Shown here in pieces: positions 1 through 8,503 of a DNA stretch of 64,000 bases. The stretch lies in the NCBI GenBank assembly GCA_028284185.1, contig JANQSG010000013.1:19671-83670 (forward strand), in the 5' to 3' direction. Under the pieces are notes generated by a model. The model did not search any database, was not told where the DNA came from, and saw only the letters and a list, made by a program, of their open reading frames with translations. A program made the position numbers and the translations under genes. Source of the stretch: Kangiella sp. (GTDB taxonomy: Bacteria; Pseudomonadota; Gammaproteobacteria; Enterobacterales; Kangiellaceae). Position 1 is the first letter of the stretch. Each line of letters opens with the position of its first letter.

Positions 1-449
1 GAACCATTTTTGAGGATAACAGTATTGAATCTCGGGTGGTTGATATCCTAAAACCAATTGAAGAAGCCAATGCACCAGCCAACATTGGTGTTGATAGTCA
101 TAACCTTTATGTTTTAATCTATGGTCAGGTACCGAATCAAGAGGTAATCGAACAGGTCAATCAAGCCATTACCGGAGTACCTGAAATTCGCAAGGTTTTT
201 AACGAATTGCGTATCGGCGATCCTAAAGAGGTTAGTAGTTTTAGTGACGCCTGGATTTCCACCAAAGTCCGCTCCAGTCTAACTGCGGAAAAAGGCCTGG
301 ACTCCAAACGCATTACCGTCAGAACGGAAAATAAAGAAGTATTTCTAATGGGCCTGGTTACTCGCGCCGAAGGCGATAAAGCTGCATTAGTCGCGCGTAA
401 TATTTCGGGAGTGACTAAAGTAGTTAAAATTTTCGAGTACATCGACTAA
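1..449 (+). CDS. dolP: DolP (YraP), BON-domain outer-membrane lipoprotein, 5' partial
   Basis: The reading frame is open to the left edge, so the N-terminus with its lipoprotein signal lies outside the window; the GTG at 36 is not a real start. The visible part carries two BON domains: the first around 'NLYVLIYGQV', the second around 'VFLMGLVTRAEGDKAALVA', ending in a typical 'V..V...FEYID' tail. This matches E. coli YraP/DolP, an outer-membrane lipoprotein that binds anionic phospholipid and supports outer-membrane integrity and the Bam complex. The next gene starts 6 nt after its stop, so the two could be co-transcribed. The family is clear; DolP rather than another BON protein is inferred from the overall match. 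Confidence 0.85.
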   Translation, partial: TIFEDNSIESRVVDILKPIEEANAPANIGVDSHNLYVLIYGQVPNQEVIEQVNQAITGVPEIRKVFNELRIGDPKEVSSFSDAWISTKVRSSLTAEKGLDSKRITVRTENKEVFLMGLVTRAEGDKAALVARNISGVTKVVKIFEYID

Positions 450-455
450 AAGCCT

Positions 456-1583
456 GTGCCCAATTTAGTTCAACAGTTAGTATTGATAGGAGCTGTACAA
501 GGAATCTTATTATTCTTTCTGCTTAACTTTGACTCTAAAACCACTATCGCCAATCGTTTATTAGGCATTTTGTGTTTGCTCTTAGCGCTATATTTCCTGT
601 CTCCTTTTATTGTTATTAATGGTGAGCTCAATGCTTTCTCCTTCCTGATTGGTTGGTTTTTTTTCTTGCCCGCATCCTATGGCGCCCTGAACTATCTTTA
701 TTATCGGCATGCAGTAACTGAAGTAAAATTGAGCTGGAAAGATCTTGTGCATTTAACACCAGTTGTAACTTGTTACTTGCTGAACCTCCACTGGCTTACC
801 GCTTCACCAGAGTATCGTTTAAATTTGGTGCAAAAATTTGATCCGCTACCAGACAGCTTTAAAATCAGCATTTATATCTTTTATATACAAGCTTTCATGT
901 ATAACGCCTTTAGCGTGCGTTTAGTTTACCAATACCAAAAAAGAGCCCAAAACACTCTCGCCAATTTTAACCCTGATATTTTTCGTTGGCTCTGGACCTT
1001 TCTAGGTTTAACGTTTGTTATTTGGAGCTTAAAAGCCGTGGCTGATTTTACTGATAAACGCAGCTTTTCTATTTGGGCAGATGTATTAATTGTAATTTTT
1101 ATTTATAGCGTAGCAATTGCCCAATGGAGAAATCCAAAATTGTTCCGGGTAGGGAGACTAAAAGCAAAATCTGTTGAAGAATCTATGGGCTCTGAAAGTG
1201 ACTCTAGTGAAAAATCTACTGGAGCTTTGGATAAGTCCACTCGTCAAAGCTTGTTAGCCTCAATTAAAAAGTATATGCAAGAACAACATCCTTACCTTGA
1301 TAATCAGTTAACTCTTAGCAGGCTTGCTGATGCCATTGGCTTAAGTAGCCATCACCTATCCGAAGTGCTGAATCAGCAAGAAAGAAAAAACTTCTATCAA
1401 TTCGTAAATGAATACCGGGTTAACTATATTTTAGAGCAGCTTAATCATGATCATTCATCAAAAATCTTAGATTTAGCTATCTCAGCGGGCTTTTCTTCTA
1501 AAAGTACTTTCAATGCTGTCTTTAAACAATTTACTGGCAAAACACCCAGCCAATACCGAAAAAACTTGTCAAAAGCCATTTAA
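456..1583 (+). CDS. Membrane-anchored AraC-family transcription regulator
   Basis: A 375-aa protein. About six or seven hydrophobic segments occupy residues 5-230, followed by a short polar Ser-rich linker and a C-terminal AraC/XylS DNA-binding domain (about 265-370). Both helix-turn-helix units are visible: 'LTLSRLADAIGLSSHHLSEVLN' (split here as LTLSRLADAIGL and SSHHLSEVLN) and 'ILDLAISAGFSSKSTFNAVF', followed by the family signature 'FKQFTGKTPSQYRK'. Membrane sensor plus AraC output suggests regulation by a membrane or extracellular cue. The start is GTG with a weak ribosome site just after dolP, so it may be translationally coupled. Likely targets are the two membrane genes downstream, where repeated half-sites lie. 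The ligand is unknown. Confidence 0.85.
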   Translation: MPNLVQQLVLIGAVQGILLFFLLNFDSKTTIANRLLGILCLLLALYFLSPFIVINGELNAFSFLIGWFFFLPASYGALNYLYYRHAVTEVKLSWKDLVHLTPVVTCYLLNLHWLTASPEYRLNLVQKFDPLPDSFKISIYIFYIQAFMYNAFSVRLVYQYQKRAQNTLANFNPDIFRWLWTFLGLTFVIWSLKAVADFTDKRSFSIWADVLIVIFIYSVAIAQWRNPKLFRVGRLKAKSVEESMGSESDSSEKSTGALDKSTRQSLLASIKKYMQEQHPYLDNQLTLSRLADAIGLSSHHLSEVLNQQERKNFYQFVNEYRVNYILEQLNHDHSSKILDLAISAGFSSKSTFNAVFKQFTGKTPSQYRKNLSKAI

Positions 1584-1607
1584 AACCTTCATATAAGCCT
1601 TTAAAAA

Positions 1608-1651
1608 GTCCAATTCGACCGATCTGTACGTCCAAATAGCTCTACTTGGAC
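1608..1651 (+). promoter_or_regulatory. Candidate AraC-type operator: two direct GTCCAA half-sites and one inverted copy
   Basis: GTCCAA occurs at 1608-1613 and again at 1630-1635, a 22-bp offset (about two helical turns). The inverted copy TTGGAC lies at 1646-1651, giving a CGTCCAA/TTGGACG palindrome at 1629-1652. It sits between the AraC-type regulator and the ABA4-like gene. Tandem half-sites about 21 bp apart are the usual AraC-family layout. Binding by the adjacent regulator is inference. Confidence 0.4.
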
Positions 1652-1715
1652 GCTCAAAAGCCTTTCTATTGCTTAAATAAAGTCACATTCAGCGATTTAA
1701 GAACAAGGGCTTGAT

Positions 1716-2177
1716 ATGACTAATCAGATTTTAACCAACAGCTACTCGCTAGAAACCCTGTTTCAAATCAGTAGCCAAATAGCCATGCTCGGCTGGGTCA
1801 TACTGATATTTTTACCGCGCGGATTAAAGCTGCTAAGCATAACTCCGCAATACATAATCCCATTTGGTTTATCACTTACGTATAGCACTCTGGTTTTACT
1901 CGAGTTTTTTAATGCAGATGGCGGTTTTAGCTCACTGCAAAGCGTCAAATTACTTTTTCAAAACGATTATGCCTTGCTGGCAGGATGGATTCACTATCTG
2001 GCTTTCGATCTTTTTATTGGCGCCTGGATTGCCAGAGAAGCGGACAAAATAGGCTTATCAAGGATTCTACAAGCCCCCATCTTAATCGCCACTTTTATGT
2101 TGGGCCCTATAGGTTTGGCAATATTTCTAACCATGCGCAGTATCAGTCAAAAAATGGAGGAACCAAAATATGCTTAG
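1716..2177 (+). CDS. ABA4-like family membrane protein
   Basis: A 153-aa protein with about four transmembrane segments. The central motif 'GWIHYLAFDLFIGAWIARE' and the end 'FMLGPIGLAIFL' are characteristic of the ABA4-like (DUF4281) family, named after a plant protein needed for neoxanthin synthesis. The bacterial members have no settled function. The stop overlaps the start of the next gene (2170) by 8 nt, so the two are probably translationally coupled. The upstream gap holds possible AraC-type half-sites. Family assignment is good; the biochemical role is unknown. Confidence 0.75.
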   Translation: MTNQILTNSYSLETLFQISSQIAMLGWVILIFLPRGLKLLSITPQYIIPFGLSLTYSTLVLLEFFNADGGFSSLQSVKLLFQNDYALLAGWIHYLAFDLFIGAWIAREADKIGLSRILQAPILIATFMLGPIGLAIFLTMRSISQKMEEPKYA

Positions 2178-3042
2178 TATTCAAACAAGTGCCGATTTAA
2201 ATTCCAATTTTCCCCAAAAACACTCTGTTTTTTCAGCTTTGGCAAATGACCGGATCAGCCGATTATTCATTATGTGTTGCACTTTTTTAGCAGCCACCCT
2301 AATTTTATTTTTTATAGTTAACGCTTATGATGCACGCCTTTTAGATGGCATGCCAGTGTGGCACAAGCCTATTCGCTTCGGTTTATCTTTTTTTCTACAT
2401 TTTGCCACCTTAGCACTTTTATCACAGCTAATTGATAAAGCTGATAGAAGCAAAAAGCGCTTTACGTTTTTCGCTTATGCCGCCGTTATCTCACTTTGGG
2501 TTGAGTATTTCTACATCGCTTTGCAAGCGGCCCGCGGTCGTCGTTCCCATTTCAACTTTGAAACGAACTTTGAATCTTTAATGTATATGGCCATGGGAGT
2601 TGGTGCACTGCTTTTGGTATTAGTAACTTTTGTGCTTGGTGTAATGATTTGGAAATACGGCAAAAAAGATAAATCAGGTCTACGGCTTGGTGCCATAATG
2701 GGCTTAACCCTTGGCACGGTTTTGACTCTAATTTGTGCTGGATATATGTCGATGAATGTTCCTTACATCGAAAACCGACTGTTAAACACCCCAAATCTAG
2801 TGCCGTATTTAGGTTGGTCAAGAGTTAGCGGTGATTATAAACCCGCACATTTCATCGCTACCCATATGATGCAGTTTCTACCACTAATCGGCTGGTGGGC
2901 GGATAACACCAAATGGGGACAAAAACTCAGTGGCAAAATTGGAGCTAGGACTATCGTTATAATCAGCACGATTTTGTTCACCCTATTAACAGAAATTGTT
3001 TTTGTAATGGCCTTAAAAGGAATACCCTTATTTCCCCTATAA
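2170..3042 (+). CDS. Polytopic inner-membrane protein of unknown function
   Basis: A 290-aa protein with about seven hydrophobic segments. A notable polar stretch is 'YIALQAARGRRSHFN' (residues about 116-130), and a loop near residue 220 carries 'YKPAHFIATHMMQFLPLIGW' with two histidines that could bind a metal or haem; that is only a guess from composition. The gene overlaps the ABA4-like gene by 8 nt and is followed directly by a strong terminator, so it closes this operon. I do not recognise the family. Confidence 0.65.
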   Translation: MLSIQTSADLNSNFPQKHSVFSALANDRISRLFIMCCTFLAATLILFFIVNAYDARLLDGMPVWHKPIRFGLSFFLHFATLALLSQLIDKADRSKKRFTFFAYAAVISLWVEYFYIALQAARGRRSHFNFETNFESLMYMAMGVGALLLVLVTFVLGVMIWKYGKKDKSGLRLGAIMGLTLGTVLTLICAGYMSMNVPYIENRLLNTPNLVPYLGWSRVSGDYKPAHFIATHMMQFLPLIGWWADNTKWGQKLSGKIGARTIVIISTILFTLLTEIVFVMALKGIPLFPL

Positions 3043-3078
3043 AATTAAAAGGCCTGGATTACCAGGCCTTTTAATTTT
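3041..3078. terminator. Bidirectional rho-independent terminator
   Basis: A perfect 17-bp stem (3041-3057 with 3062-3078) and a 4-nt loop, A-rich on one side and T-rich on the other, so it can stop transcription both ways. It overlaps the stop codon of the gene on its left and lies downstream of the minus-strand sspA-sspB-NTF2 genes. Confidence 0.9.
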
Positions 3079-3179
3079 GCTCTACAACTTTCGAATTCAC
3101 CTTGATATATCAGGTAAAAACATAACGAAAAATTTTAAACCAGTTAAATGAATAACTTTACACCAATGCCGGCTGTTTA

Positions 3180-3596
3180 TTATTCGTCTTTAACAAAGTA
3201 AACTTTGGCTATTTTACCATCCTTGATTGTATAAATGGCTAAGGCCATGTAGGTTTCATTCTCCAGAACACCACTGATTTCTTCGTGATCAATAGCGGTA
3301 TTGCCTTTAACGATTCGATTGAGCAATTTACAATGAAGTTTAGGGTATTTTTTAAATTTAGCGGCATATCTGGCACGCATTTGCTCCTTTCCCTTCATTT
3401 GCAGCTTGTCAGGAAAAGTATAGATTTCCACGTCTTCGCTATAAGGCTCTAAAAACGCTTCTATATCCCCTTTATTATAAGCATCAAGCTGCTGCTGGGC
3501 TAAATCCCGCGCCATCGTTTCAATCTCGTTTTCGCCAGCGAATGAGTATTGCATAAAAAATACCAATAGGAAGCTGAAAAAAATGCGTTTATACAT
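3180..3596 (-). CDS. Secreted NTF2-like (SnoaL-type) protein
   Basis: A 138-aa protein beginning with a signal peptide (hydrophobic residues 5-19, cleavage likely after 'SFA'). The rest has the NTF2/SnoaL layout: an N-terminal helix with 'QQLDAYNKGDIEAFLEPYSEDVE', then a beta-rich half with 'DHEEISG' and 'AIYTIKDGKIAKVYF'. Proteins of this fold are often small hydrolases, isomerases or ligand-binding proteins; the substrate cannot be read from sequence. It lies downstream of sspB on the same strand with a 39-nt gap, and may be expressed with it. Confidence 0.7.
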   Translation of the reverse strand: MYKRIFFSFLLVFFMQYSFAGENEIETMARDLAQQQLDAYNKGDIEAFLEPYSEDVEIYTFPDKLQMKGKEQMRARYAAKFKKYPKLHCKLLNRIVKGNTAIDHEEISGVLENETYMALAIYTIKDGKIAKVYFVKDE

Positions 3597-3635
3597 AAAA
3601 AACCCCGGCTTTTACCTTTCATTATCAATGGCTGA

Positions 3636-4037
3636 CTATTTTACCACTTTTAAGCTGGGTCTGCCTTTAGGTGGTTTTGGCGGTTCATCATCAGGACCTT
3701 GAGGCGCTTCACCTTCATACATTTCCGGCGAAAACATAATGCCTTTTTCATTTTCACGAGTATAAATCGCCATAATGGCGTTCATGGGCACATAGATGCC
3801 GATGGAAGAACCTGAAAAACGCGCTTTAAAACTAATTGCATCATGCCCCATATGGAAGTCACCGACTGCACCAGGGGCAATATTAAGAACGATTTTGCCA
3901 TCATTGGCGAATTGCTTGGGAATATCTACTTGCGGATGACTGGCGTCCACTAGAATTTGCGGTGTCCAGTCGTTATCGATCATCCACTCATAATAAGCGA
4001 TGAGCAGATAGGGTTGTAATGGCGAACCCGTCGCCAT
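3636..4037 (-). CDS. sspB: ClpXP protease specificity-enhancing factor SspB
   Basis: A 133-aa protein. The N-terminal globular domain (about residues 1-105, 'PYLLIAYYEWMIDNDWTPQILVDA...') binds the ssrA tag of stalled-ribosome products. The flexible C-terminal tail ends in a 'KGRPSLKVVK' ClpX-docking peptide. It delivers tagged proteins to the ClpXP protease in the cytoplasm. The start codon directly abuts the sspA stop, the usual sspA-sspB operon. Length and both functional ends match the E. coli family. Confidence 0.95.
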   Translation of the reverse strand: MATGSPLQPYLLIAYYEWMIDNDWTPQILVDASHPQVDIPKQFANDGKIVLNIAPGAVGDFHMGHDAISFKARFSGSSIGIYVPMNAIMAIYTRENEKGIMFSPEMYEGEAPQGPDDEPPKPPKGRPSLKVVK

Positions 4038-4667
4038 TTATAGCCCCAGACGAAGTTCTTGCTCTTCTTCGGTTAAGCTGACCTTGAAAGATTCACGCTC
4101 GAAAATGCGATCCATATAATCGTGAATAGCTTTTGAGCCTTTCCCGGAAATCTCAATACCCAGTTGCTCAGCACGCCACATTAGTGGTGCGATCACACAA
4201 TCAACCAAAGAAAATTCTTCGCTCATAAAATAGTCACTAGCGGCAAACACTGGCGATAAAGCCATAATACTTTCCTGTAACTGCTTGCGAGCCTTTTTGG
4301 CTTTAGTCTCAGAAGCATTCATGATCAACTCAAATTGAGAATACCATTCTTTTTGAATGCGGTGGATCATTAAACGGCTACGCCCACGAGTCACTGGGTA
4401 GACTGGCATTAGTGGCGGATGCGGAAAGCGCTCATCAAGATATTCCATAATGATATTGGCTTCATATAAAACCAGGTCACGATCAATCAAAGTTGGCACT
4501 GAACCGTAAGGATTTAAATCGCGTAAATCTTCGGGAATATCATCACTACTGACTTCCACCACTTCAAAATTAACCCCTTTTTCAGCCAGTACAATACGCA
4601 CCTGATGGCTGTAAGCATCATTGCCTGAGAATAAGGTCATTACTGAACGTTTGGCAACTACGGCCAT
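4038..4667 (-). CDS. sspA: Stringent starvation protein A, SspA
   Basis: A 209-aa glutathione-S-transferase-fold protein that binds RNA polymerase in E. coli and helps in stationary-phase and stress transcription. The thioredoxin-like N-domain reads 'VMTLFSGNDAYSHQVRIVLAEKG', followed by 'NPYGSVPTLIDRDLVLYEANIIMEYLDERFPHPPL' (shown as two runs NPYGSVPTLIDRDLVL and YEANIIMEYLDERFPHPPL). The helical C-domain covers about residues 90-205. I use the ATG at 4667, preceded by GGAGA, rather than a longer frame opening at 4700, because it gives the family length. A terminator lies just upstream, separating it from petC. Confidence 0.93.
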   Translation of the reverse strand: MAVVAKRSVMTLFSGNDAYSHQVRIVLAEKGVNFEVVEVSSDDIPEDLRDLNPYGSVPTLIDRDLVLYEANIIMEYLDERFPHPPLMPVYPVTRGRSRLMIHRIQKEWYSQFELIMNASETKAKKARKQLQESIMALSPVFAASDYFMSEEFSLVDCVIAPLMWRAEQLGIEISGKGSKAIHDYMDRIFERESFKVSLTEEEQELRLGL

Positions 4668-4689
4668 AGATGTTCTCCTAAATAAAAAA

Positions 4690-4717
4690 GGCTCAAGCAA
4701 GTTACCCTGCTCAAGCC
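4690..4717 (-). terminator. Terminator between petC and sspA
   Basis: On the minus strand a 10-bp stem (two G-U pairs) is followed by TTTTTTA, directly after petC and only 22 nt before the sspA start. It should end petABC transcription or reduce readthrough into sspA. Confidence 0.75.
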
Positions 4718-4727
4718 AAACTAACTT

Positions 4728-5579
4728 TTAGTGTACGTCTTTCCAGAATTCTTTCTTCATAAAATAAGCCGGTATTAGCAGCAAAACTAAAAATAGAATT
4801 GCCCAAATACCCATACTCTTACTTTGAAGTTTCACTGGATTAGCGGTGTAAGCCATAAAAGCCACCAAGTCACGCATATTGTGCTTATACTCTTCTGGCG
4901 TCATGCTACCTTTTGAAATCTGCACGAAAATTTTACCATCATGCGAAAGCTCTTCTTTTATCGCTTCAGCTTCATGCATACGCTTTTCTGCTGCAGCTTT
5001 AACCTGTTTATCGGCTTGTTGGTCGGCAACGATCTTTTTAGCTTCAGAAATGGCTGTTTCTGCAGCAACCCATTCTTCGCTCAATACCTGTTCACCTTGT
5101 AAATCACCCAGAATATGCGGCATACCTACATCGGGAAAAACCGTATTATTCACGCCAAAAGGACGACTATCATCTTTATAAAAAGAAGTCATATAGTTAT
5201 ATAACCAGTCGTTACCCCTGACACGCGCCACTAAGCTTAAGTCTAACGGGTCAACCCCAAACCACTTCTTAGCCAGTTTAGGATTCATGCTTTTCTTTAA
5301 AGTATCACCGAATTTTTTGTCACCCAATACCAGATTTTCCATCACTTGCTCTTCAGATAAATCCAGGTCCTGAGCAATACGCGAATAACGCACATATTGC
5401 ATAGAGTGACAACCAGCACAATAGTTAATAAACAACTTGGCACCATTTTGTAATGACTCTTTATCTGCCAAATTGATATTAGCATGGTCATTCGGATAGA
5501 TTTTGTCACCACCCGCAGAGAAAGCAACCGGGGCAGCTAGTGTCAATGCAGTAATTGCAATAATAATTAGCTTTTTCAT
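4728..5579 (-). CDS. petC: Cytochrome c1 of the bc1 complex
   Basis: A 283-aa protein with a signal peptide (residues 1-22), a c-type haem site CAGCH (Cys54, Cys57, His58) and a C-terminal membrane anchor ('AILFLVLLLIPAYFMKKEFWKDVH', about 260-283). It passes electrons from the Rieske protein to soluble cytochrome c in the periplasm. Residues about 165-212 form a charged, Ala/Glu/Lys-rich segment predicted to be a long helix or coiled coil; the same place holds a different, Cys-containing insert in Pseudomonas. Its start overlaps the petB stop by 1 nt. Third gene of petABC. Confidence 0.95.
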   Translation of the reverse strand: MKKLIIIAITALTLAAPVAFSAGGDKIYPNDHANINLADKESLQNGAKLFINYCAGCHSMQYVRYSRIAQDLDLSEEQVMENLVLGDKKFGDTLKKSMNPKLAKKWFGVDPLDLSLVARVRGNDWLYNYMTSFYKDDSRPFGVNNTVFPDVGMPHILGDLQGEQVLSEEWVAAETAISEAKKIVADQQADKQVKAAAEKRMHEAEAIKEELSHDGKIFVQISKGSMTPEEYKHNMRDLVAFMAYTANPVKLQSKSMGIWAILFLVLLLIPAYFMKKEFWKDVH

Positions 5580-6790
5580 TAGTGTGTCACCCTCTCTGGA
5601 ACTGGTTTAGTCTTCTCGAATCTTGGCAATAGCGGCAAGATCACTAAGAAGAATACGAAGTAGTAGATGGTACAAATGATACCTAAGGTTTTAGTCACAT
5701 CAGTAACCGGTACTACACCTAAATAGCCTAAGACAAAGAAACAGACCACAAACAAGGCCAACGAAATCTTGTAAGAAGCACCGCGATAGCGAATAGACTT
5801 CACAGGTTGTCTATCTAACCAGGGCAGCAGGAACAAGACTACAATTGCCGCAGCCATTGCCAGGAAACCGAAAAACGGATCAGGAACCGCACGCAAGATA
5901 GTGTAGAAAGGCGTAAAGTACCATACTGGCGCAATGTGCGCCGGAGTTTTCAGTGGATTGGCAGGTTCGAAGTTCGGACGCTCCAGGAAATAACCGCCCA
6001 AGTCAGGTGCGAAGAACACAATCGCCAGGAAGATAATCAGGAACACCACCACACCCACAATATCTTTTACAGTGTAATAAGGATGGAAAGGAATACCGTC
6101 TAATGGAATACCGTTTTCATCCTTATGCTCTTTAATCTCAACACCATCAGGGTTGTTAGAGCCTACTTTATGTAGCGCTACAATGTGTAAAAACACCATC
6201 GCCACCAAAGCTAATGGTACAGCAACCACGTGCAAGGCAAAGAAACGGTTAAGCGTCGCTAAGGATAAGGTGAAGTCACCACGGATCCATTCAACCAAAC
6301 CATCACCAATCACCGGGATAGTACCGAACAGATTAACAATCACCTGTGCCCCCCAGAAGGACATCTGACCCCAAGGTAATAAATACCCCATAAAAGCTTC
6401 TGCCATTAACAGTACAAAAATAATCATACCGAAGATCCAGACCAATTCGCGCGGCTTTTTGAATGAACCATAGATAATGCCACGGAACATGTGCAGATAA
6501 ACCACCACGAAGAAGGCTGAAGCACCAGTCGAGTGCAAGTAACGGATCAACCAGCCCATTTCCACATCGCGCATGATGTATTCCACCGAAGCGAATGGTT
6601 CGCTTGGGCTATAGAACATGGTTAACCAGATGCCGGTTAATAATTGGTTAACTAAGACCAATAAGGCCAATGAACCAAAGAAATACCAGAAGTTGAAGTT
6701 CTTTGGTGCGTAATATTCTGCTAAGTGCTCATTCCAAACTTTAGTGGCAGGAAAGCGAGCGTCTAGCCATTGCATAAAGCTCTTAAACAT
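5579..6790 (-). CDS. petB: Cytochrome b of the bc1 complex
   Basis: A 403-aa membrane protein with eight or more transmembrane helices. Haem-ligand histidines are in 'RYLHSTGASAFFVVVYLHMF' and 'HVVAVPLALVAMVFLHIVALH' (first and last His about 14 apart in each). The quinol-site motif is PVWY ('APVWYFTPFYTILR'), the gamma/betaproteobacterial variant of PEWY. It catalyses quinol oxidation and proton translocation in the inner membrane. It overlaps petA by 1 nt and petC by 1 nt, so translation is tightly coupled. Confidence 0.96.
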   Translation of the reverse strand: MFKSFMQWLDARFPATKVWNEHLAEYYAPKNFNFWYFFGSLALLVLVNQLLTGIWLTMFYSPSEPFASVEYIMRDVEMGWLIRYLHSTGASAFFVVVYLHMFRGIIYGSFKKPRELVWIFGMIIFVLLMAEAFMGYLLPWGQMSFWGAQVIVNLFGTIPVIGDGLVEWIRGDFTLSLATLNRFFALHVVAVPLALVAMVFLHIVALHKVGSNNPDGVEIKEHKDENGIPLDGIPFHPYYTVKDIVGVVVFLIIFLAIVFFAPDLGGYFLERPNFEPANPLKTPAHIAPVWYFTPFYTILRAVPDPFFGFLAMAAAIVVLFLLPWLDRQPVKSIRYRGASYKISLALFVVCFFVLGYLGVVPVTDVTKTLGIICTIYYFVFFLVILPLLPRFEKTKPVPERVTH

Positions 6791-7374
6791 TAGCTTTTAC
6801 CCCCAACAAGAATGGTTTTATTAGTAGTATCGATTACATAAGGTGGGATCTCTAAGTTGGCATTAGCCGGAACGCCGCTATAAACACGTCCCGCCAAATC
6901 AAATCGAGAGCCATGACAAGGACAGTAGAAACCACCAACCCAGGCCGAATCCAAAGAACCTGGCTCGGCAAATAACTTCGGTGAACAACCTAAGTGGGTA
7001 CACAAACCAATCGCTACAAAAATCTCCGGCTCAATCGAGCGCCACTCGTTTTTACAGTTTTCCGGCTGTTGCTTTTCATTTTCAGAATTTGGATCCGCCA
7101 CTAATTCATTAGAAGCTGTTACCGCTTTTAACATTGCCGGATCACGACGCATTACCCACACAGGCTTACCGCGCCATTCAATCGTGATCTGCTGACCATT
7201 TTCTAATTTACTGTAATCGGTTTGCACTGGAGCACCGGCAGATTTAGCTTTCTCACTTGGCTTCCAGGATTTGACGAAAGGCACAGCCGCAAAACCCGCA
7301 CCCACAGCACCTACAACCGAGGTGATGCCGATCATCAGATTCCTGCGTCCTTTATTGACGCCTTCATTACTCAT
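6790..7374 (-). CDS. petA: Ubiquinol-cytochrome c reductase iron-sulfur (Rieske) subunit
   Basis: A 194-aa protein. The ATG at 7374 follows a GGGGGAGA ribosome site and is preferred over a start six codons upstream. It has a twin-arginine-like start (KGRRNLMIG), a single membrane anchor (about residues 14-35), and the [2Fe-2S] motifs CTHLGC (Cys125, His127) and CPCHGS (Cys151, His154), with Cys130 and Cys153 as the stabilising disulfide. First gene of the petABC operon; a good promoter lies at 7526-7554. Confidence 0.95.
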   Translation of the reverse strand: MSNEGVNKGRRNLMIGITSVVGAVGAGFAAVPFVKSWKPSEKAKSAGAPVQTDYSKLENGQQITIEWRGKPVWVMRRDPAMLKAVTASNELVADPNSENEKQQPENCKNEWRSIEPEIFVAIGLCTHLGCSPKLFAEPGSLDSAWVGGFYCPCHGSRFDLAGRVYSGVPANANLEIPPYVIDTTNKTILVGGKS

Positions 7375-7525
7375 TAGATTAATCTCCCCCACTTCAAAAA
7401 AGAGCCTTTAGCACTCAAGCAACCCCATGCTAAACACTTGAAAAATAAGAAAAAGTTAGCAAAAGCTAATCGATTCAAAAATAACCCTATAAATCATATG
7501 CCTATTACAGCCATACTGGTGGCGC

Positions 7526-7554
7526 ATCATACTGGAAATAGCAAGAATTTACAA
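7526..7554 (-). promoter_or_regulatory. Sigma-70 promoter for petABC
   Basis: On the minus strand TTGTAA (7554-7549), a 17-bp spacer and TATGAT (7531-7526), followed by a GC-rich stretch. This predicts a leader of about 145 nt before petA. The rest of the 7375-7712 gap shows no further gene; it also contains the upstream region of the small secreted gene at 7713. Confidence 0.55.
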
Positions 7555-7712
7555 TCTGGTCTGACCTTTTGAAAAATAATATTAAATGAGTTAGAAGCTA
7601 ATGGACTTAGCGAAAAATTACACTTGGTTTATCCTTTCTCTTTACTAAGAAAATCACATAATAGTAAAATTAAAAGTCTCACTTAAAACATGAATAATTC
7701 GGAAATCATCAA

Positions 7713-8021
7713 ATGAAAAAATTATTGCTAACTTTAATGCTAATTACCCCTTCAATTACTTTCGCTGGCTGGCATCATGGGAAAATTGAACTGCTTGGAA
7801 TCGGCTATGACGGTAAAACCATCTCTATTGGGCAAGAGGGTTTCACCAAAACAGATTGCACCTGCTACCCAACCTGGTCTAATCGATATTGTCTCGATCG
7901 CTCAAGAGACTCTTTTAAAGATGAATATGCCTTACTTTTATCCGCTAAAGCCCGTAATAAATCAGTATCAATACATATCAATGAAACCAGCTGTAAGGTT
8001 ACAGCGATATACGAGCAGTAA
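7713..8021 (+). CDS. Small secreted cysteine-containing protein
   Basis: A 102-aa protein with a clear signal peptide (MKKLLLTLMLITPSITFA, residues 1-18). The mature part is about 84 residues, with Cys-rich 'DCTCYPTWSNRYCLD' and one more Cys near the C-terminus ('ETSCKV'), four cysteines in all, so two disulfides are possible. I do not recognise the family. A perfect terminator follows. It lies alone between petA and rpsI in an otherwise conserved neighbourhood, suggesting a lineage-specific gene. Confidence 0.65.
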   Translation: MKKLLLTLMLITPSITFAGWHHGKIELLGIGYDGKTISIGQEGFTKTDCTCYPTWSNRYCLDRSRDSFKDEYALLLSAKARNKSVSIHINETSCKVTAIYEQ

Positions 8022-8046
8022 TATCAAAAAGCGTAGAGTATCTAAA

Positions 8047-8076
8047 CAAAAACGCCTGCAAATGCAGGCGTTTTTG
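8047..8076. terminator. Bidirectional terminator
   Basis: A perfect 14-bp stem with a 2-nt centre, flanked by A and T runs. It serves the small secreted gene on the plus strand and rplM-rpsI on the minus strand. Confidence 0.9.
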
Positions 8077-8102
8077 TAGAACTTTCGAACTCTGATAAAC
8101 GA

Positions 8103-8492
8103 TTAACGTTTAGAGAATTGAGGTTTCTTACGTGCTTTGTGTAAGCCAACTTTCTTACGCTCAACCGCACGAGCATCACGAGTCACATAACCCGCTTTAC
8201 GCAGTGCAGGACGCAATTCTTCATCATACTCCATCAAGGCACGAGTAATACCATGACGAATGGCACCCGCTTGACCAGTACCGCCGCCGCCAGCAACTGT
8301 TACGTAAACGTCAAACTTTTCTAAAGTTTCAGTTAACTCTAAAGGTTGACGAACGACCATGCGTGAAGTTTCACGACCAAAATATTGGTCTAAAGATTTT
8401 TGGTTTACCGTAATAGAACCACTGCCTGGACGTAAGAATACGCGAGCAGTAGAGCTTTTACGACGACCAGTTCCGTAATATTGTTCAGCCAT
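8103..8492 (-). CDS. rpsI: 30S ribosomal protein S9
   Basis: A 129-aa protein with the S9 signatures '[16 protein letters not shown]' near the start, '[19 protein letters not shown]' in the middle and the basic tail '[15 protein letters not shown]' that reaches the P-site tRNA. It follows rplM with an 11-nt gap, the universal rplM-rpsI order, and ends just before a shared terminator. Confidence 0.98.
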   Translation of the reverse strand: MAEQYYGTGRRKSSTARVFLRPGSGSITVNQKSLDQYFGRETSRMVVRQPLELTETLEKFDVYVTVAGGGGTGQAGAIRHGITRALMEYDEELRPALRKAGYVTRDARAVERKKVGLHKARKKPQFSKR

Positions 8493-8503
8493 AGTCTTCT
8501 ACC

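Noticed and set aside
4668..4700. Eleven-residue N-terminal extension of SspA
   Set aside because: It would overlap the terminator hairpin; the ATG at 4667 has a good ribosome site and gives the family length.
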